Numbered from the stretch's first letter, positions 1 to 7,607 are shown. The stretch is 15,017 nucleotides of DNA from CAYFIW01 sp964500645 (GCA_964500645.1 CAZCOH010000036.1:1-15017), one strand, 5' to 3'. Notes: generated from the letters alone by a model not told the origin. Made by a program: numbers and translations.

Positions 1-770
1 GAAGTTTGCCCCCAGTCGGAGGTATAGGAAAAACAAAAGGCTTGTCTAGACATGTTGACGGTGTGAATTTACTAGACAAAGGTAGCCAAAATGCCGGTTC
101 CTATAGTGCGGTTGATCACATGGTTGCCACAGGTCTATGGGAGATAGGGATACTTGAAAGTCTGGATTTCAATTTAATAAAAATCTCTTTGAAGGCTTTC
201 GACATAGACACCACGGTCGAATCGTATAGACGGATGGCAAAATTAGTCCCCTACCCGTTACATCTGGGTATAACTGAGGCCGGTACGGAAAAATCGGGAA
301 GCATAAGAAGTTCTATTGGCCTTGGGATACTTCTATATGAGGGCATAGGTGACACCATTAGAGTCAGCCTTAGTGATGAGTCTGTGAAAGAGGTGGAAGT
401 GGGTTTTGAGATATTGAAAGCGCTTGAACTTCGGAAAGAAGGGCCAGTGCTTGTTGCGTGTCCAAGTTGCGGCAGAGCTGATGTGGATGTCAGAAAATTA
501 GCCGGTGACGTAGATACTTTGCTGAAAAAGAATAAAAGTTCGATCAAAGTTGCCGTCATGGGATGCGAAGTAAACGGTCCAGGCGAAGCGAAAGATGCTG
601 ATGTTGGTATCGCTGCAGGCGCCGGAAGGGCCGTTATCTTCAGAAAAGGTAAGAAATCAAAAATAGTTGACGAAAAAGACATGCTAAGTACTTTAATGGA
701 AGAAGTCAGGAAGGCGGAAAAAGACACTTCTGGCGTTGGAGCAAACCAAAAAGGAGCAGCTTCGACATGA
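1..770 (+). CDS. ispG: 4-hydroxy-3-methylbut-2-enyl diphosphate synthase IspG (GcpE), 5' truncated by window edge
   Basis: IspG is the iron-sulfur enzyme that reductively dehydrates methylerythritol cyclodiphosphate to HMBPP in the MEP isoprenoid pathway. The frame is open from base 3, and the partial first codon fits the family motif NAGSL, so the gene enters from the left and the TTG at 6-8 is not its start. Visible signatures are YPLHLGITEAGT, GLGILLYEGIGDTIRVSL, CPSCGR (bases 459-476) and GCEVNGPGE (from 561). The three cysteines of CPSC and GCEV are the family's 4Fe-4S ligands. About 255 C-terminal residues are present of roughly 400. Between NAGSL and the SLKAF strand (family: S-x-KAS) there are about 22 more residues than in the E. 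coli protein as I recall it. The stop overlaps the proS start as ATGA (767-770), implying translational coupling. The lipid-pathway role is well established for the family. Confidence 0.95.
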   Translation, partial: SLPPVGGIGKTKGLSRHVDGVNLLDKGSQNAGSYSAVDHMVATGLWEIGILESLDFNLIKISLKAFDIDTTVESYRRMAKLVPYPLHLGITEAGTEKSGSIRSSIGLGILLYEGIGDTIRVSLSDESVKEVEVGFEILKALELRKEGPVLVACPSCGRADVDVRKLAGDVDTLLKKNKSSIKVAVMGCEVNGPGEAKDADVGIAAGAGRAVIFRKGKKSKIVDEKDMLSTLMEEVRKAEKDTSGVGANQKGAAST

Positions 771-2485
771 AAATGTCAGAGTTATTTGGGCGAACATTAA
801 GAGAAGATCCGGGGGAGGCTGAGTTAGTCAGTCACCGGTTACTGCTTCAAGCAGGAATGGTAAATCGAGTCGCTTCTGGAGTATATAGCTACTTACCACT
901 GGCGTGGCGCTCAATAAGAAAAATCGAGGAGATAATCAGGCAGGAAATTGACAAGGCCGGCGGACAGGAAATTAAGCTAGGACTTTTACAACCACGAGAT
1001 TTATGGAAATTATCGGGAAGAGACGATGTCTACGGTCCAGATATGTTAAGACTAAAAGATCGTCGCGATAGAGATCTCGTACTTCCACCAACAAATGAAG
1101 AACTCATCACTGAGACGGTAAAAAACACTATACAAAGTTATAGAGACCTTCCAATTGTCTTATATCAAATCCAGACCAAATTTAGAGACGAACCTAGACC
1201 GAGAGGTGGGCTAATACGTGTCAGAGAGTTCGACATGATGGATGCCTACAGTTTCGATTTAGACGATGAGGGGTTGGACAAAAATTATGACATCATGGTT
1301 TCTGCCTACAAAAATATTTTTAGAAGATGTGGTATCGAAACCATTGTAGTTGAGGCAGATAGTGGTGCTATCGGCGGGAAAGACTCCAAGGAATTCATAC
1401 TTGTTACGGAATCTGGCGAGGACACTATAGTTCTCTGCAACAATTGCGAATATGCCGCAAATGATGAAAAGGCAACTTTTCAAAAAAAATTCGCCCCATT
1501 TGATGATGCTAAACAAGAAAGTATTAAAGAACTCTCGACTCCCAACGTCAAAACCATAAAAGAAATATGCGAATTTCTGAATATATCATCAGACCGAACT
1601 TTAAAAACTATTGTGTACGTGGCCGATGATAAACCAGCGTGCGCTGTTGTGAGGGGAGATTTTGAAATAAATGATGTAAAACTTAAAAATCTACTAAAGG
1701 CTCAGGAACTGAGACTGGCAAGTAACATGGAAGTAAAGCAATTTGGTTTTACAGTCGGTTCCGCCTCTCCAATCGGAATAGATAACATAACAATAGTTGT
1801 AGACGAATCGGTTCGCTACGGTACAAATTTTGTCGCAGGGGCTAACAAAGTTGACCACCATCTAGTAAACATAAATTACCCAAGAGATTTTAATAGTCAT
1901 CTAGAGTCTGATATTGCTCTAGCCGAGTCCGGATTCCTATGCTCCCAATGTACTGGCACACTTGAAACTAAGAGAGGAATAGAGATAGGCCATGTATTTA
2001 AACTTGGAACAACATATTCAGAGTCTATGCAAGCAAAGTATCCTGACCACAAAGGTAAATTAAGTAATTTCGTAATGGGTTGCTATGGGATAGGGGTGGG
2101 AAGAATCCTTGCTGGAGCCTTGGAACAAAGCTCCGACGATCGGGGAATCATTTTCCCTGAATCAATAGCACCGTACCAAGTGACCATACTCAGCCTCAAC
2201 ACTGATAAAGTGGAGATTCAAAACCTCTCTGAAAAATTGTATTCAGACTTGCTAAGATCTGGCATAGAAGTGCTATATGACGACAGAGATGAGACTGCCG
2301 GGGTAAAACTGAATGATTCAGACTTGATAGGTCTGCCGATAAGAATAGTTGTTAGCAGTCGAAATCTATCAAATGGAGTAATAGAGATTAAGCTTCGCTC
2401 AGAGAAAGAAAGTAACCTGATCAAAATTGACGAGGCGTGCGACACTGTTATATCTCTAATTTCAAACCTAAAAAAAACGGGATAA
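767..2485 (+). CDS. proS: Prolyl-tRNA synthetase, bacterial type with editing domain
   Basis: This cytoplasmic class II synthetase charges tRNA-Pro. At 572 aa it has the usual bacterial ProRS length. Motif 2 is at residues 139-164 (FRDEPRPRGGLIRVREF then DAYSFD). Residues about 225-390 hold the inserted YbaK-like editing domain that clears Ala-tRNA-Pro, including AVVRGDFEIN near 293 and a lysine near 280 where the family's essential editing lysine sits. Motif 3 is GCYGIGVGR at 438-446, and the C-terminal anticodon-binding domain is at about 468-572 (GVKLNDSDLIGLPIRI). Two CxxC pairs (224-227 and 392-395) flank the insertion, as in many bacterial ProRS. The start at 767 is supported by AGGAG at 751-755 and the ATGA overlap with ispG; a second ATG at 773 is less well spaced. 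The next gene starts 8 nt downstream, so this is probably the middle of an operon. Confidence 0.97.
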   Translation: MKMSELFGRTLREDPGEAELVSHRLLLQAGMVNRVASGVYSYLPLAWRSIRKIEEIIRQEIDKAGGQEIKLGLLQPRDLWKLSGRDDVYGPDMLRLKDRRDRDLVLPPTNEELITETVKNTIQSYRDLPIVLYQIQTKFRDEPRPRGGLIRVREFDMMDAYSFDLDDEGLDKNYDIMVSAYKNIFRRCGIETIVVEADSGAIGGKDSKEFILVTESGEDTIVLCNNCEYAANDEKATFQKKFAPFDDAKQESIKELSTPNVKTIKEICEFLNISSDRTLKTIVYVADDKPACAVVRGDFEINDVKLKNLLKAQELRLASNMEVKQFGFTVGSASPIGIDNITIVVDESVRYGTNFVAGANKVDHHLVNINYPRDFNSHLESDIALAESGFLCSQCTGTLETKRGIEIGHVFKLGTTYSESMQAKYPDHKGKLSNFVMGCYGIGVGRILAGALEQSSDDRGIIFPESIAPYQVTILSLNTDKVEIQNLSEKLYSDLLRSGIEVLYDDRDETAGVKLNDSDLIGLPIRIVVSSRNLSNGVIEIKLRSEKESNLIKIDEACDTVISLISNLKKTG

Positions 2486-2493
2486 AACGATTT

Positions 2494-3303
2494 ATGTGGC
2501 CAAATGAACTTAGGTGCCCAATTTCCTTAGGATTCGATGTAGACGGTTCTAGTAGCGCTATTAATAGGAATCCAAATGCAAGGAAATTTCCTAGCCTTAT
2601 CTCTATGAGAGAGTACGGACCAAAAGTGGCTGTACCAAGAATCTTAAATCTATTGGAAAAGCATGAAATAAAAGCAACTTTTTTTATACCGGGTTACATA
2701 GCAGAAACTAACTATGAAATGATTTTATCAATCTCAGATTCTGGGCATGAGATTGGTCACCACGGATATATGCATGAACCCCCTTCCACACTAAGTCCTT
2801 TGGAAGAAGAAGAGGTTTTAGACAAAGGATCAGAAATCATAAAAGAAATCACGGGCGTAAAGCCTCTGGGATACAGGTCGCCAAGCTGGGAACTTAGTCC
2901 ACAGTCTCTAAAACTTTTGTCTGAAAGGGGGTTCGAATACGACTCCAGTCTAATGGGAGACGACATCCCCTATTTTGTAAAAGTTGGATCACGAGAATTA
3001 GTGGAAATACCTATTCATTGGGAACTAGACGATCACCCATTTTTCAATTACTCACCAGCATTGAACCAAACCAACGTAGCTGCGTCGCCTGACCATGTTT
3101 ACCAGGTTTGGTCTTCAGCATTTGAAGGACTGTATCTCTACAATCGTAGTTTCGTGCTTACAATGCATCCTTATATAATCGGCAGGCCTGGCCGACTCCT
3201 GATGTTAGATAAATTAATTGAATATATAAAGACGTTCAAAGGGATTCAGTTTTTTACAGCTCTTGAGCTTGCACGTTTATACAAAGATAATAACCAGCAT
3301 TGA
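2494..3303 (+). CDS. Polysaccharide deacetylase (NodB homology domain, carbohydrate esterase 4-like)
   Basis: This predicted metal-dependent de-N-acetylase or amidohydrolase of the NodB family has 269 aa from the preferred ATG at 2494. Numbering from that ATG, motif 1 is FDVDG (14-18, catalytic Asp and metal Asp), motif 2 is HGYMH (90-94, the H-x3-H metal pair) and motif 3 is YRSPSW (127-132). A late HPYIIGRPGR segment resembles the cytoplasmic PuuE / HpPgdA-like branch rather than secreted chitin deacetylases, and no signal peptide is visible. The frame is open back to an ATG at 2437 inside proS, but the conserved domain begins just after 2494 and a GGGA at 2479-2482 can serve it. The substrate cannot be read from sequence: peptidoglycan or N-acetyl sugars, or a ureide-type amide as in PuuE. 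It lies 8 nt after proS, so co-transcription is likely. Confidence 0.88.
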   Translation: MWPNELRCPISLGFDVDGSSSAINRNPNARKFPSLISMREYGPKVAVPRILNLLEKHEIKATFFIPGYIAETNYEMILSISDSGHEIGHHGYMHEPPSTLSPLEEEEVLDKGSEIIKEITGVKPLGYRSPSWELSPQSLKLLSERGFEYDSSLMGDDIPYFVKVGSRELVEIPIHWELDDHPFFNYSPALNQTNVAASPDHVYQVWSSAFEGLYLYNRSFVLTMHPYIIGRPGRLLMLDKLIEYIKTFKGIQFFTALELARLYKDNNQH

Positions 3304-3330
3304 TCATTTGAACCCAGTGAATTCCCGATG

Positions 3331-3388
3331 TTAACATTTCAAAATCTTAGAACAATATTAACATTTCGGTGAGTCTACTTTTTAAAAT
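3331..3388 (+). promoter_or_regulatory. Candidate promoter and direct repeat upstream of the monooxygenase gene
   Basis: The 109-bp spacer after the deacetylase contains the 10-mer TTAACATTTC twice, at 3331-3340 and 3358-3367, 27 bp apart. Each copy begins TTAACA, a five-of-six match to a -35 box. A TAAAAT at 3383-3388 could be the -10 for the second copy, although the 19-bp spacing is long. The repeat could also be a tandem regulator site. This is pattern-level evidence only. Confidence 0.3.
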
Positions 3389-3412
3389 AACCCACTGTAA
3401 GGATAAGATAAT

Positions 3413-4573
3413 ATGACACTGCCTGAAAGAATGAAATTTGGGATATTTATGGCTCCATTCCACTGGCTGGGAGACAACCCCACCTTGGCATTGGAGCGAG
3501 ACCTAGAAACCATACAATGGCTTGACAGCCTTGGATTTGATGAAGCATGGATAGGAGAGCACCATAGTGCGGGCTGGGAAACGATATCTTCCCCAGAGGT
3601 ATTCATAGGGGTAGCTGCAGAAAGAACGAAACACATAAAACTGGGAACCGGAGTTGCTAGTCTCCCTTATCACCACCCTTTGATGGTAGCCAACCGAATG
3701 GTGTTATTGGACCATCTAACAAGAGGCAGGGTTATGCTTGGTGTTGGGCCAGGCGCTTTGGTATCTGATGCCTACCAATTGGGAATAGATCCTCCCACGC
3801 AAAGACCACGTATGGATGAATCAATAGGTGTAATAAAAAGGCTTCTTACTGAAACAGATCCGATTACGCACACTTCTGATTGGTTCACCCTAAAGGAAGC
3901 ACTACTTCACCTTAGACCCTACACACAACCCCATTTCCCTATAGCAGTTGCTGCAGCACAGTCACCCTCTGGGATGGTAGCAGCCGGAAAACACGGACTT
4001 GGAGTGCTCTCCGTAAGTGTTATTCGAGGTGGGAGCGTAAGTTCTAATTTGGGAGACTTTTGGAAAATAGCGGAAGAGACAGCCGAAAAACACAAACAAA
4101 CTGTAGACAGGAACGAATGGAGAATTGTTCTTCACGTTCACCTTGCTGACAGTAAAAAAGAGGCTATTGAACAAGTCAGAGAAAGATCTGCCTCATATCA
4201 ATATGACTATTTTCATCAAACCATGGGAATGCCATTTGATTACGAAGGTCCCAAAGAAAAAATCGTAGACTACATGACGCAGAATGGTGCCTGGTGTGTG
4301 GGGACCCCAGACGATCTTATAGCTAAGATACATGAGCTAAACGAGCAAAGTGGCGGATTTGGAGGATTCATGATTCAAGCGACAGAATGGGGGACCAGAG
4401 AGCAAGTACTTCATAGCTACGAACTTATAGCTAGATATGTAATGCCCCACTTTCAAGGGTCACTCACTAATCTTCAGACCTCTCAAAAATGGTCCGAGGA
4501 TCACAGAGAAGAATTACAGTCTCTTAAAAACGTTTCAATCGAAAAAGCGATGTCTCAGTACAAAGGAAACTAA
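3413..4573 (+). CDS. LLM-class flavin-dependent monooxygenase (bacterial luciferase-like)
   Basis: This is a TIM-barrel flavin monooxygenase of the bacterial luciferase-like family, which uses reduced FMN and O2 to oxidise small organic substrates such as aldehydes, terpenes or ketones. At 386 aa it is slightly longer than the typical 330-370. Visible signatures are the N-terminal MKFGIFMAPFHW strand, WIGEHH (47-51, flavin-site region), the KLGTGVASLPYHHPLMVANR segment at 76-95, and GRVMLGVGPGALVSD with the QRPRMDE helix (105-136). It resembles the limonene-monooxygenase-like group, but the substrate is unknown. The start is set by AAGGAT at 3399-3404, 8 nt before the ATG. The thiamine-diphosphate enzyme follows after 36 nt on the same strand, so the two are probably one operon. 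Expansion of such monooxygenases is a noted trait of SAR202 bacteria, where oxidation of refractory organic matter has been proposed. Confidence 0.92.
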   Translation: MTLPERMKFGIFMAPFHWLGDNPTLALERDLETIQWLDSLGFDEAWIGEHHSAGWETISSPEVFIGVAAERTKHIKLGTGVASLPYHHPLMVANRMVLLDHLTRGRVMLGVGPGALVSDAYQLGIDPPTQRPRMDESIGVIKRLLTETDPITHTSDWFTLKEALLHLRPYTQPHFPIAVAAAQSPSGMVAAGKHGLGVLSVSVIRGGSVSSNLGDFWKIAEETAEKHKQTVDRNEWRIVLHVHLADSKKEAIEQVRERSASYQYDYFHQTMGMPFDYEGPKEKIVDYMTQNGAWCVGTPDDLIAKIHELNEQSGGFGGFMIQATEWGTREQVLHSYELIARYVMPHFQGSLTNLQTSQKWSEDHREELQSLKNVSIEKAMSQYKGN

Positions 4574-4609
4574 AAATCATATAAGTAATTTTGAAGGGAG
4601 CTACAAATA

Positions 4610-6223
4610 ATGACAAAAATGACTGGGGGAGAAGCCTTAGCGAAATCCTTATACCGAGAGGGCGTTAGGGTTATTTTCGGACTTCCTGGGGTTCAATTAT
4701 ATAACCTGCTCGACGGCTTAGCCAAAGAGCCCGGCATAAGATTTATCAACACCAGACATGAGCAGGCCACCACATACATGGCTGATGGCTATTCTAGGGC
4801 CGGCGGAGGTATAGGTACTGCATTAGTCGTACCAGGGCCCGGTCTTCAAAATGCAAGCGCTGGCATAGGCACCGCATACTCCGCATCATCGCCAATATTG
4901 GTCATTTCAGGCCAAATTGAAAGGGACCATATTAATTTAGAAAGGGGGATGCTCCATGAAATAAAAGGTCAAATAGAAACGATAAAACCTATCACAAAGC
5001 ATCAGAAGTTAATTTTGGATCCAACTGAAATACCAGAAGCCGTGCACGAAGCTTTTGAACAACTACAGACTGGACGACCTAGACCAGTTCAAATTGAGAT
5101 CCCCCCAGAAACCCTTGCTGACACAGCTGACATAGACTTACTAGAAGCTGGCAAATATGAGAGGCCAGTGGCAAGTAAAGAAAGTATAAGTCGAGGTATA
5201 AATCTAATTTCCAACGCGAAAAACCCCTTGATCTGGGCCGGTGGTGGAGTGATATCTGGAGAAGCTTCAAGAGAACTTGAATCATTGGCTGAATTTTTAC
5301 AAGCGCCAGTCATAGCCACGGGGGAAGGTAGAGGATCAATATCAGACAGAAGTCACTTATCAATCGGTAGTTTTAGATTCAAAAACGACACATTCTTCGA
5401 CAACAGAATCCAGGACTATGACCTAGTCGTTGCAGTCGGTACAAGGTTGCTAAACAGCCAACAATTAACGGGGCAAAAGGTTCTGCAAATTGACATAGAC
5501 GAAGAGGAAATCGGGCGCAACTACGAAAATACAGAAGGTATAAATGGCGACGCAAAGAAGACTCTAACGGAATTACTTAAGGGACTAAAAAGCGTAATGC
5601 AACCCAGAGAAAGTCGGGAAGAAGAGTTAACACAACTGAAGGCAGAAAGATTCAATCCTGGAACAGTGATTGAACCACAGGAATCATTTACAAAAGCCAT
5701 TCGTAGTGTAATGCCTGATGATGGAATATTTATCTCCGGGATGACGCAAATCGGATACTACAGTCGCAATAAATATGAAGTTTATGAACCTAGGACCTAT
5801 ATCACATCGTCTTACTACGGCAATCTAGGATATGCGTACCCCACTGCGCTTGGAGCCAAGGTCGCACAACCCAATAAAGCCGTCGTAGCGGTTTGCGGGG
5901 ATGGGGGATTCATGTTCAATGTTCAAGAATTAGCTACGGCCGCAAAACATCACATAAACGTTGTCGCAGTCGTATTCAACGATAACGCATTTGGAAATGT
6001 CATGAGAGATCAGGTCAATATGTTTGACGGTAGAGAATATGGTGCTGAAGTTCAGAACCCAGATTTCATGAAGCTCGCAGAGGCATTTGGAGTAAGAGGA
6101 GTAAGAGTAGAAGGATCTGCAGCAGACCTAGCAAAAGCTGTGAAGGAGTCACTAAGCATCGAAGCACCTACACTTATTGAAGTACCCGTAGGCCCAATGC
6201 CTAATCCATTTAGAAACTATTAA
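4610..6223 (+). CDS. Thiamine-diphosphate-dependent enzyme (acetolactate synthase / benzoylformate decarboxylase superfamily)
   Basis: This 537-aa, three-domain ThDP enzyme probably acts on a 2-oxo acid by decarboxylation or carboligation. The N-terminal Pyr domain (about 1-170) carries GLPGVQLYNLLD and the cofactor-activating glutamate in RHEQ (E51). The middle domain (about 190-330) has NPLIWAGGG. The C-terminal PP domain (about 355-530) has the Mg/ThDP motif, starting GDG at 430-432 and ending NDN at 457-459. GGGAG at 4596-4600 lies 9 nt before the ATG. It follows the monooxygenase by 36 nt and is closed by a hairpin at 6239-6272. True biosynthetic acetolactate synthase is unlikely, since the protein is short of the usual length, lacks an ilvN neighbour and departs from the expected GCPGG entry motif. 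Substrate candidates include oxo acids from ligand or sugar-acid breakdown. Family assignment is firm; the reaction is not known. Confidence 0.9.
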   Translation: MTKMTGGEALAKSLYREGVRVIFGLPGVQLYNLLDGLAKEPGIRFINTRHEQATTYMADGYSRAGGGIGTALVVPGPGLQNASAGIGTAYSASSPILVISGQIERDHINLERGMLHEIKGQIETIKPITKHQKLILDPTEIPEAVHEAFEQLQTGRPRPVQIEIPPETLADTADIDLLEAGKYERPVASKESISRGINLISNAKNPLIWAGGGVISGEASRELESLAEFLQAPVIATGEGRGSISDRSHLSIGSFRFKNDTFFDNRIQDYDLVVAVGTRLLNSQQLTGQKVLQIDIDEEEIGRNYENTEGINGDAKKTLTELLKGLKSVMQPRESREEELTQLKAERFNPGTVIEPQESFTKAIRSVMPDDGIFISGMTQIGYYSRNKYEVYEPRTYITSSYYGNLGYAYPTALGAKVAQPNKAVVAVCGDGGFMFNVQELATAAKHHINVVAVVFNDNAFGNVMRDQVNMFDGREYGAEVQNPDFMKLAEAFGVRGVRVEGSAADLAKAVKESLSIEAPTLIEVPVGPMPNPFRNY

Positions 6224-6238
6224 GTATTCAGATAAAGA

Positions 6239-6272
6239 CCGTGGAGATAGGCATATACTCTTATCTCCACGG
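6239..6272. terminator. Hairpin between convergent genes, probable bidirectional terminator
   Basis: An 11-bp perfect inverted repeat (CCGTGGAGATA at 6239-6249, TATCTCCACGG at 6262-6272) with a 12-nt loop lies 16 nt after the ThDP-enzyme stop and 18 nt beyond the stop of the convergent dehydrogenase. One further GU pair and one GC pair can shorten the loop. No clean U-tract follows on the plus strand. On the minus strand the hairpin is followed by a U-rich UCUUUAUCU, so it should work better for the dehydrogenase transcript. Confidence 0.7.
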
Positions 6273-6289
6273 CATAATAACTCTATCTT

Positions 6290-7390
6290 CTATAAAAGTC
6301 TGAAAGGGATAGATAATTCTCCGCAAATGTCTTTAAACCATTCAATCACTTCAGTATGCAAAGGAATTCCATCTTTAGACCTTTTGTCATATTCTTCGGA
6401 TTCGGGCTGACCAGGGTACATAACCCTGTCATGACCTGGAGCAGGTTTAGATGATGTCAATGAGTGTATCCAGTCGTCCATGGTTGCTTTGAATTCATTA
6501 GTATCCATAAAAGCTTCGATACTATAAGCAGCGACATAGTGCCCGAAATTAGGTCTTCCCGGATTAAGGCCATATCCTCCTCCAGTCAATATACCGCTGA
6601 GAATATCTACAACACACATAAGGCCATATCCTTTGTGTGAACCGAGCTCTCTTGTACCTCCGAGAGGCACTAAATATGAAGAAGCGGAAGATTCGTATCC
6701 CGGAACAGGTGGATCGACTTCCTCCATTATCGGCGTTCCATCATTATCGGCCACCCACCCGCCTAAAAGTTTTGTTTCATTCCTTCGTGCCAACCCTAAT
6801 TTATTACCGGCAACAGCACTCATTGCGGCGTCGAAAACAAATGGGGCCTCCTTGTCAGCGGGAGCTGCCACGGCTATTGGATTCGTCCCCAAAACCGGCT
6901 CAGACCCGAAAGTAGGAAGAACCCCGGGAGGACATGATGTCATACACATGCCTATCATATCGTGTTCCACCGCCTTTAAGGCATGATACGAAGCCATACC
7001 CAAATGTCTGGAGTTATGTATCGTCACAACTCCCATACCGACGTCTTTTGCTTTCTGAATGGCTATATCCATTGCACGGGGCGCTATTAAAATACCGAGT
7101 CCGCGATCTCCATCAATATTTGCTGTTGAAGGAGTTTCTCTAGTTATCTGCCAATTTGGATTAGAATTTATTTCTCCTGATCCATAACCTGTTACGTAAC
7201 TTCTGAGCATATTAGATACACCATGAGTATCCACACCTCTCATATCAGCTTTTACAAGAACATCGGCACCAAGAGTGCAATCTTCTTTCGAAAGTCCCAT
7301 TTTACGAAAAACAGATTCAACGGTAGCTCTCAGATTTTCTTCCTTAACTCTAACGGCATCTTCTGGCTTAACTTTAAATTGTTCTAACAA
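6290..7390 (-). CDS. Ldh2-family NAD(P)-dependent 2-hydroxyacid (malate / L-lactate / ureidoglycolate) dehydrogenase
   Basis: This cytoplasmic oxidoreductase of the Ldh_2 family, structurally distinct from classical Rossmann LDH/MDH, interconverts 2-hydroxy and 2-oxo acids. At 366 aa it has about the family's normal length. Signatures are DMRGVDTHGV (49-58), NSRHLG (126-131, with the conserved His), GTNPIAVAAP (168-177), FDAAMS (186-191) and GSHKGYGL (250-257). The start is TTG: a perfect GGAGG (7397-7401, minus strand) sits 6 nt upstream, no ATG lies upstream, and the next Met at residue 31 would remove conserved N-terminal sequence. The substrate cannot be chosen among malate, lactate, sulfolactate or ureidoglycolate. 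It converges on the ThDP gene and is divergent from the ABC transporter, so it is probably its own transcription unit. Confidence 0.9.
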   Translation of the reverse strand: MLEQFKVKPEDAVRVKEENLRATVESVFRKMGLSKEDCTLGADVLVKADMRGVDTHGVSNMLRSYVTGYGSGEINSNPNWQITRETPSTANIDGDRGLGILIAPRAMDIAIQKAKDVGMGVVTIHNSRHLGMASYHALKAVEHDMIGMCMTSCPPGVLPTFGSEPVLGTNPIAVAAPADKEAPFVFDAAMSAVAGNKLGLARRNETKLLGGWVADNDGTPIMEEVDPPVPGYESSASSYLVPLGGTRELGSHKGYGLMCVVDILSGILTGGGYGLNPGRPNFGHYVAAYSIEAFMDTNEFKATMDDWIHSLTSSKPAPGHDRVMYPGQPESEEYDKRSKDGIPLHTEVIEWFKDICGELSIPFRLL

Positions 7391-7401
7391 TTATTTCCTC
7401 C
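7391..7401 (-). promoter_or_regulatory. Strong Shine-Dalgarno fixing a TTG start
   Basis: On the minus strand the 11 bases before the dehydrogenase TTG read GGAGGAAATAA, a full-length SD core with a 6-nt spacer. This is the strongest ribosome binding site noticed in the window and decides the start codon. Confidence 0.85.
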
Positions 7402-7506
7402 GTAGCATTAACAAATTTCAGGCAATATCCTATCCTAGGAATTCTAACGATTTAAATACTTTGAAAGCAATTTATTCAGAAAAATGCCGGTAAGTATTAC
7501 CTAACT

Positions 7507-7534
7507 TTCACAGTTTGTATACACTTAGTATAAG
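7507..7534 (+). promoter_or_regulatory. Candidate sigma-70 promoter of the ABC transporter operon with overlapping inverted repeat
   Basis: TTCACA at 7507-7512 (five of six to TTGACA) is followed after 16 bp by TATAAG at 7529-7534 (five of six to TATAAT). An inverted repeat ACTTA-GTA-TAAGT at 7523-7535 overlaps the -10 and could be an operator, for example for a metal-responsive repressor. Transcription would start near 7541, leaving a leader of about 65 nt. The rest of the 217-bp divergent spacer (7391-7607) holds no gene I can support, and I could not identify a convincing minus-strand promoter for the dehydrogenase in it. Confidence 0.5.
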
Positions 7535-7572
7535 TTACGAATTAATGTAGACCAATGAACAAACAAAGTTAC

Positions 7573-7593
7573 TGTGAGCAATAGCTGATCACA
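7573..7593. repeat. TGTGA...TCACA inverted repeat in the leader of the ABC operon
   Basis: TGTGA at 7573-7577 and TCACA at 7589-7593 form an inverted repeat with an 11-nt spacer, ending 14 nt before the presumed TTG start of the permease. The half sites match CRP-family half sites, but the spacer is 5 nt longer than the usual 6. It may be a regulator site, a small leader hairpin, or chance. Confidence 0.3.
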
Positions 7594-7607
7594 ATCATAT
7601 TTTAACC

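Noticed and set aside
251..727. A 158-codon minus-strand open frame across ispG
   Set aside because: It is antisense to conserved IspG motifs, has low-complexity Ser/Phe/Thr-rich composition and no recognisable domain, so it is a coding shadow.
2437..2493. Upstream ATG for the polysaccharide deacetylase inside proS
   Set aside because: The encoded 19 residues are lysine-rich and unlike the family, while the domain begins immediately after the ATG at 2494.
4610..6223. Assignment of the ThDP enzyme as acetolactate synthase large subunit IlvB
   Set aside because: No regulatory-subunit or branched-chain genes are adjacent, and the length and N-terminal active-site segment do not match biosynthetic ALS.
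6633..7493. Several plus-strand open frames antisense to the dehydrogenase and extending into the divergent spacer
   Set aside because: They mirror the conserved Ldh2 gene, have no matching motifs and overlap each other in different frames.
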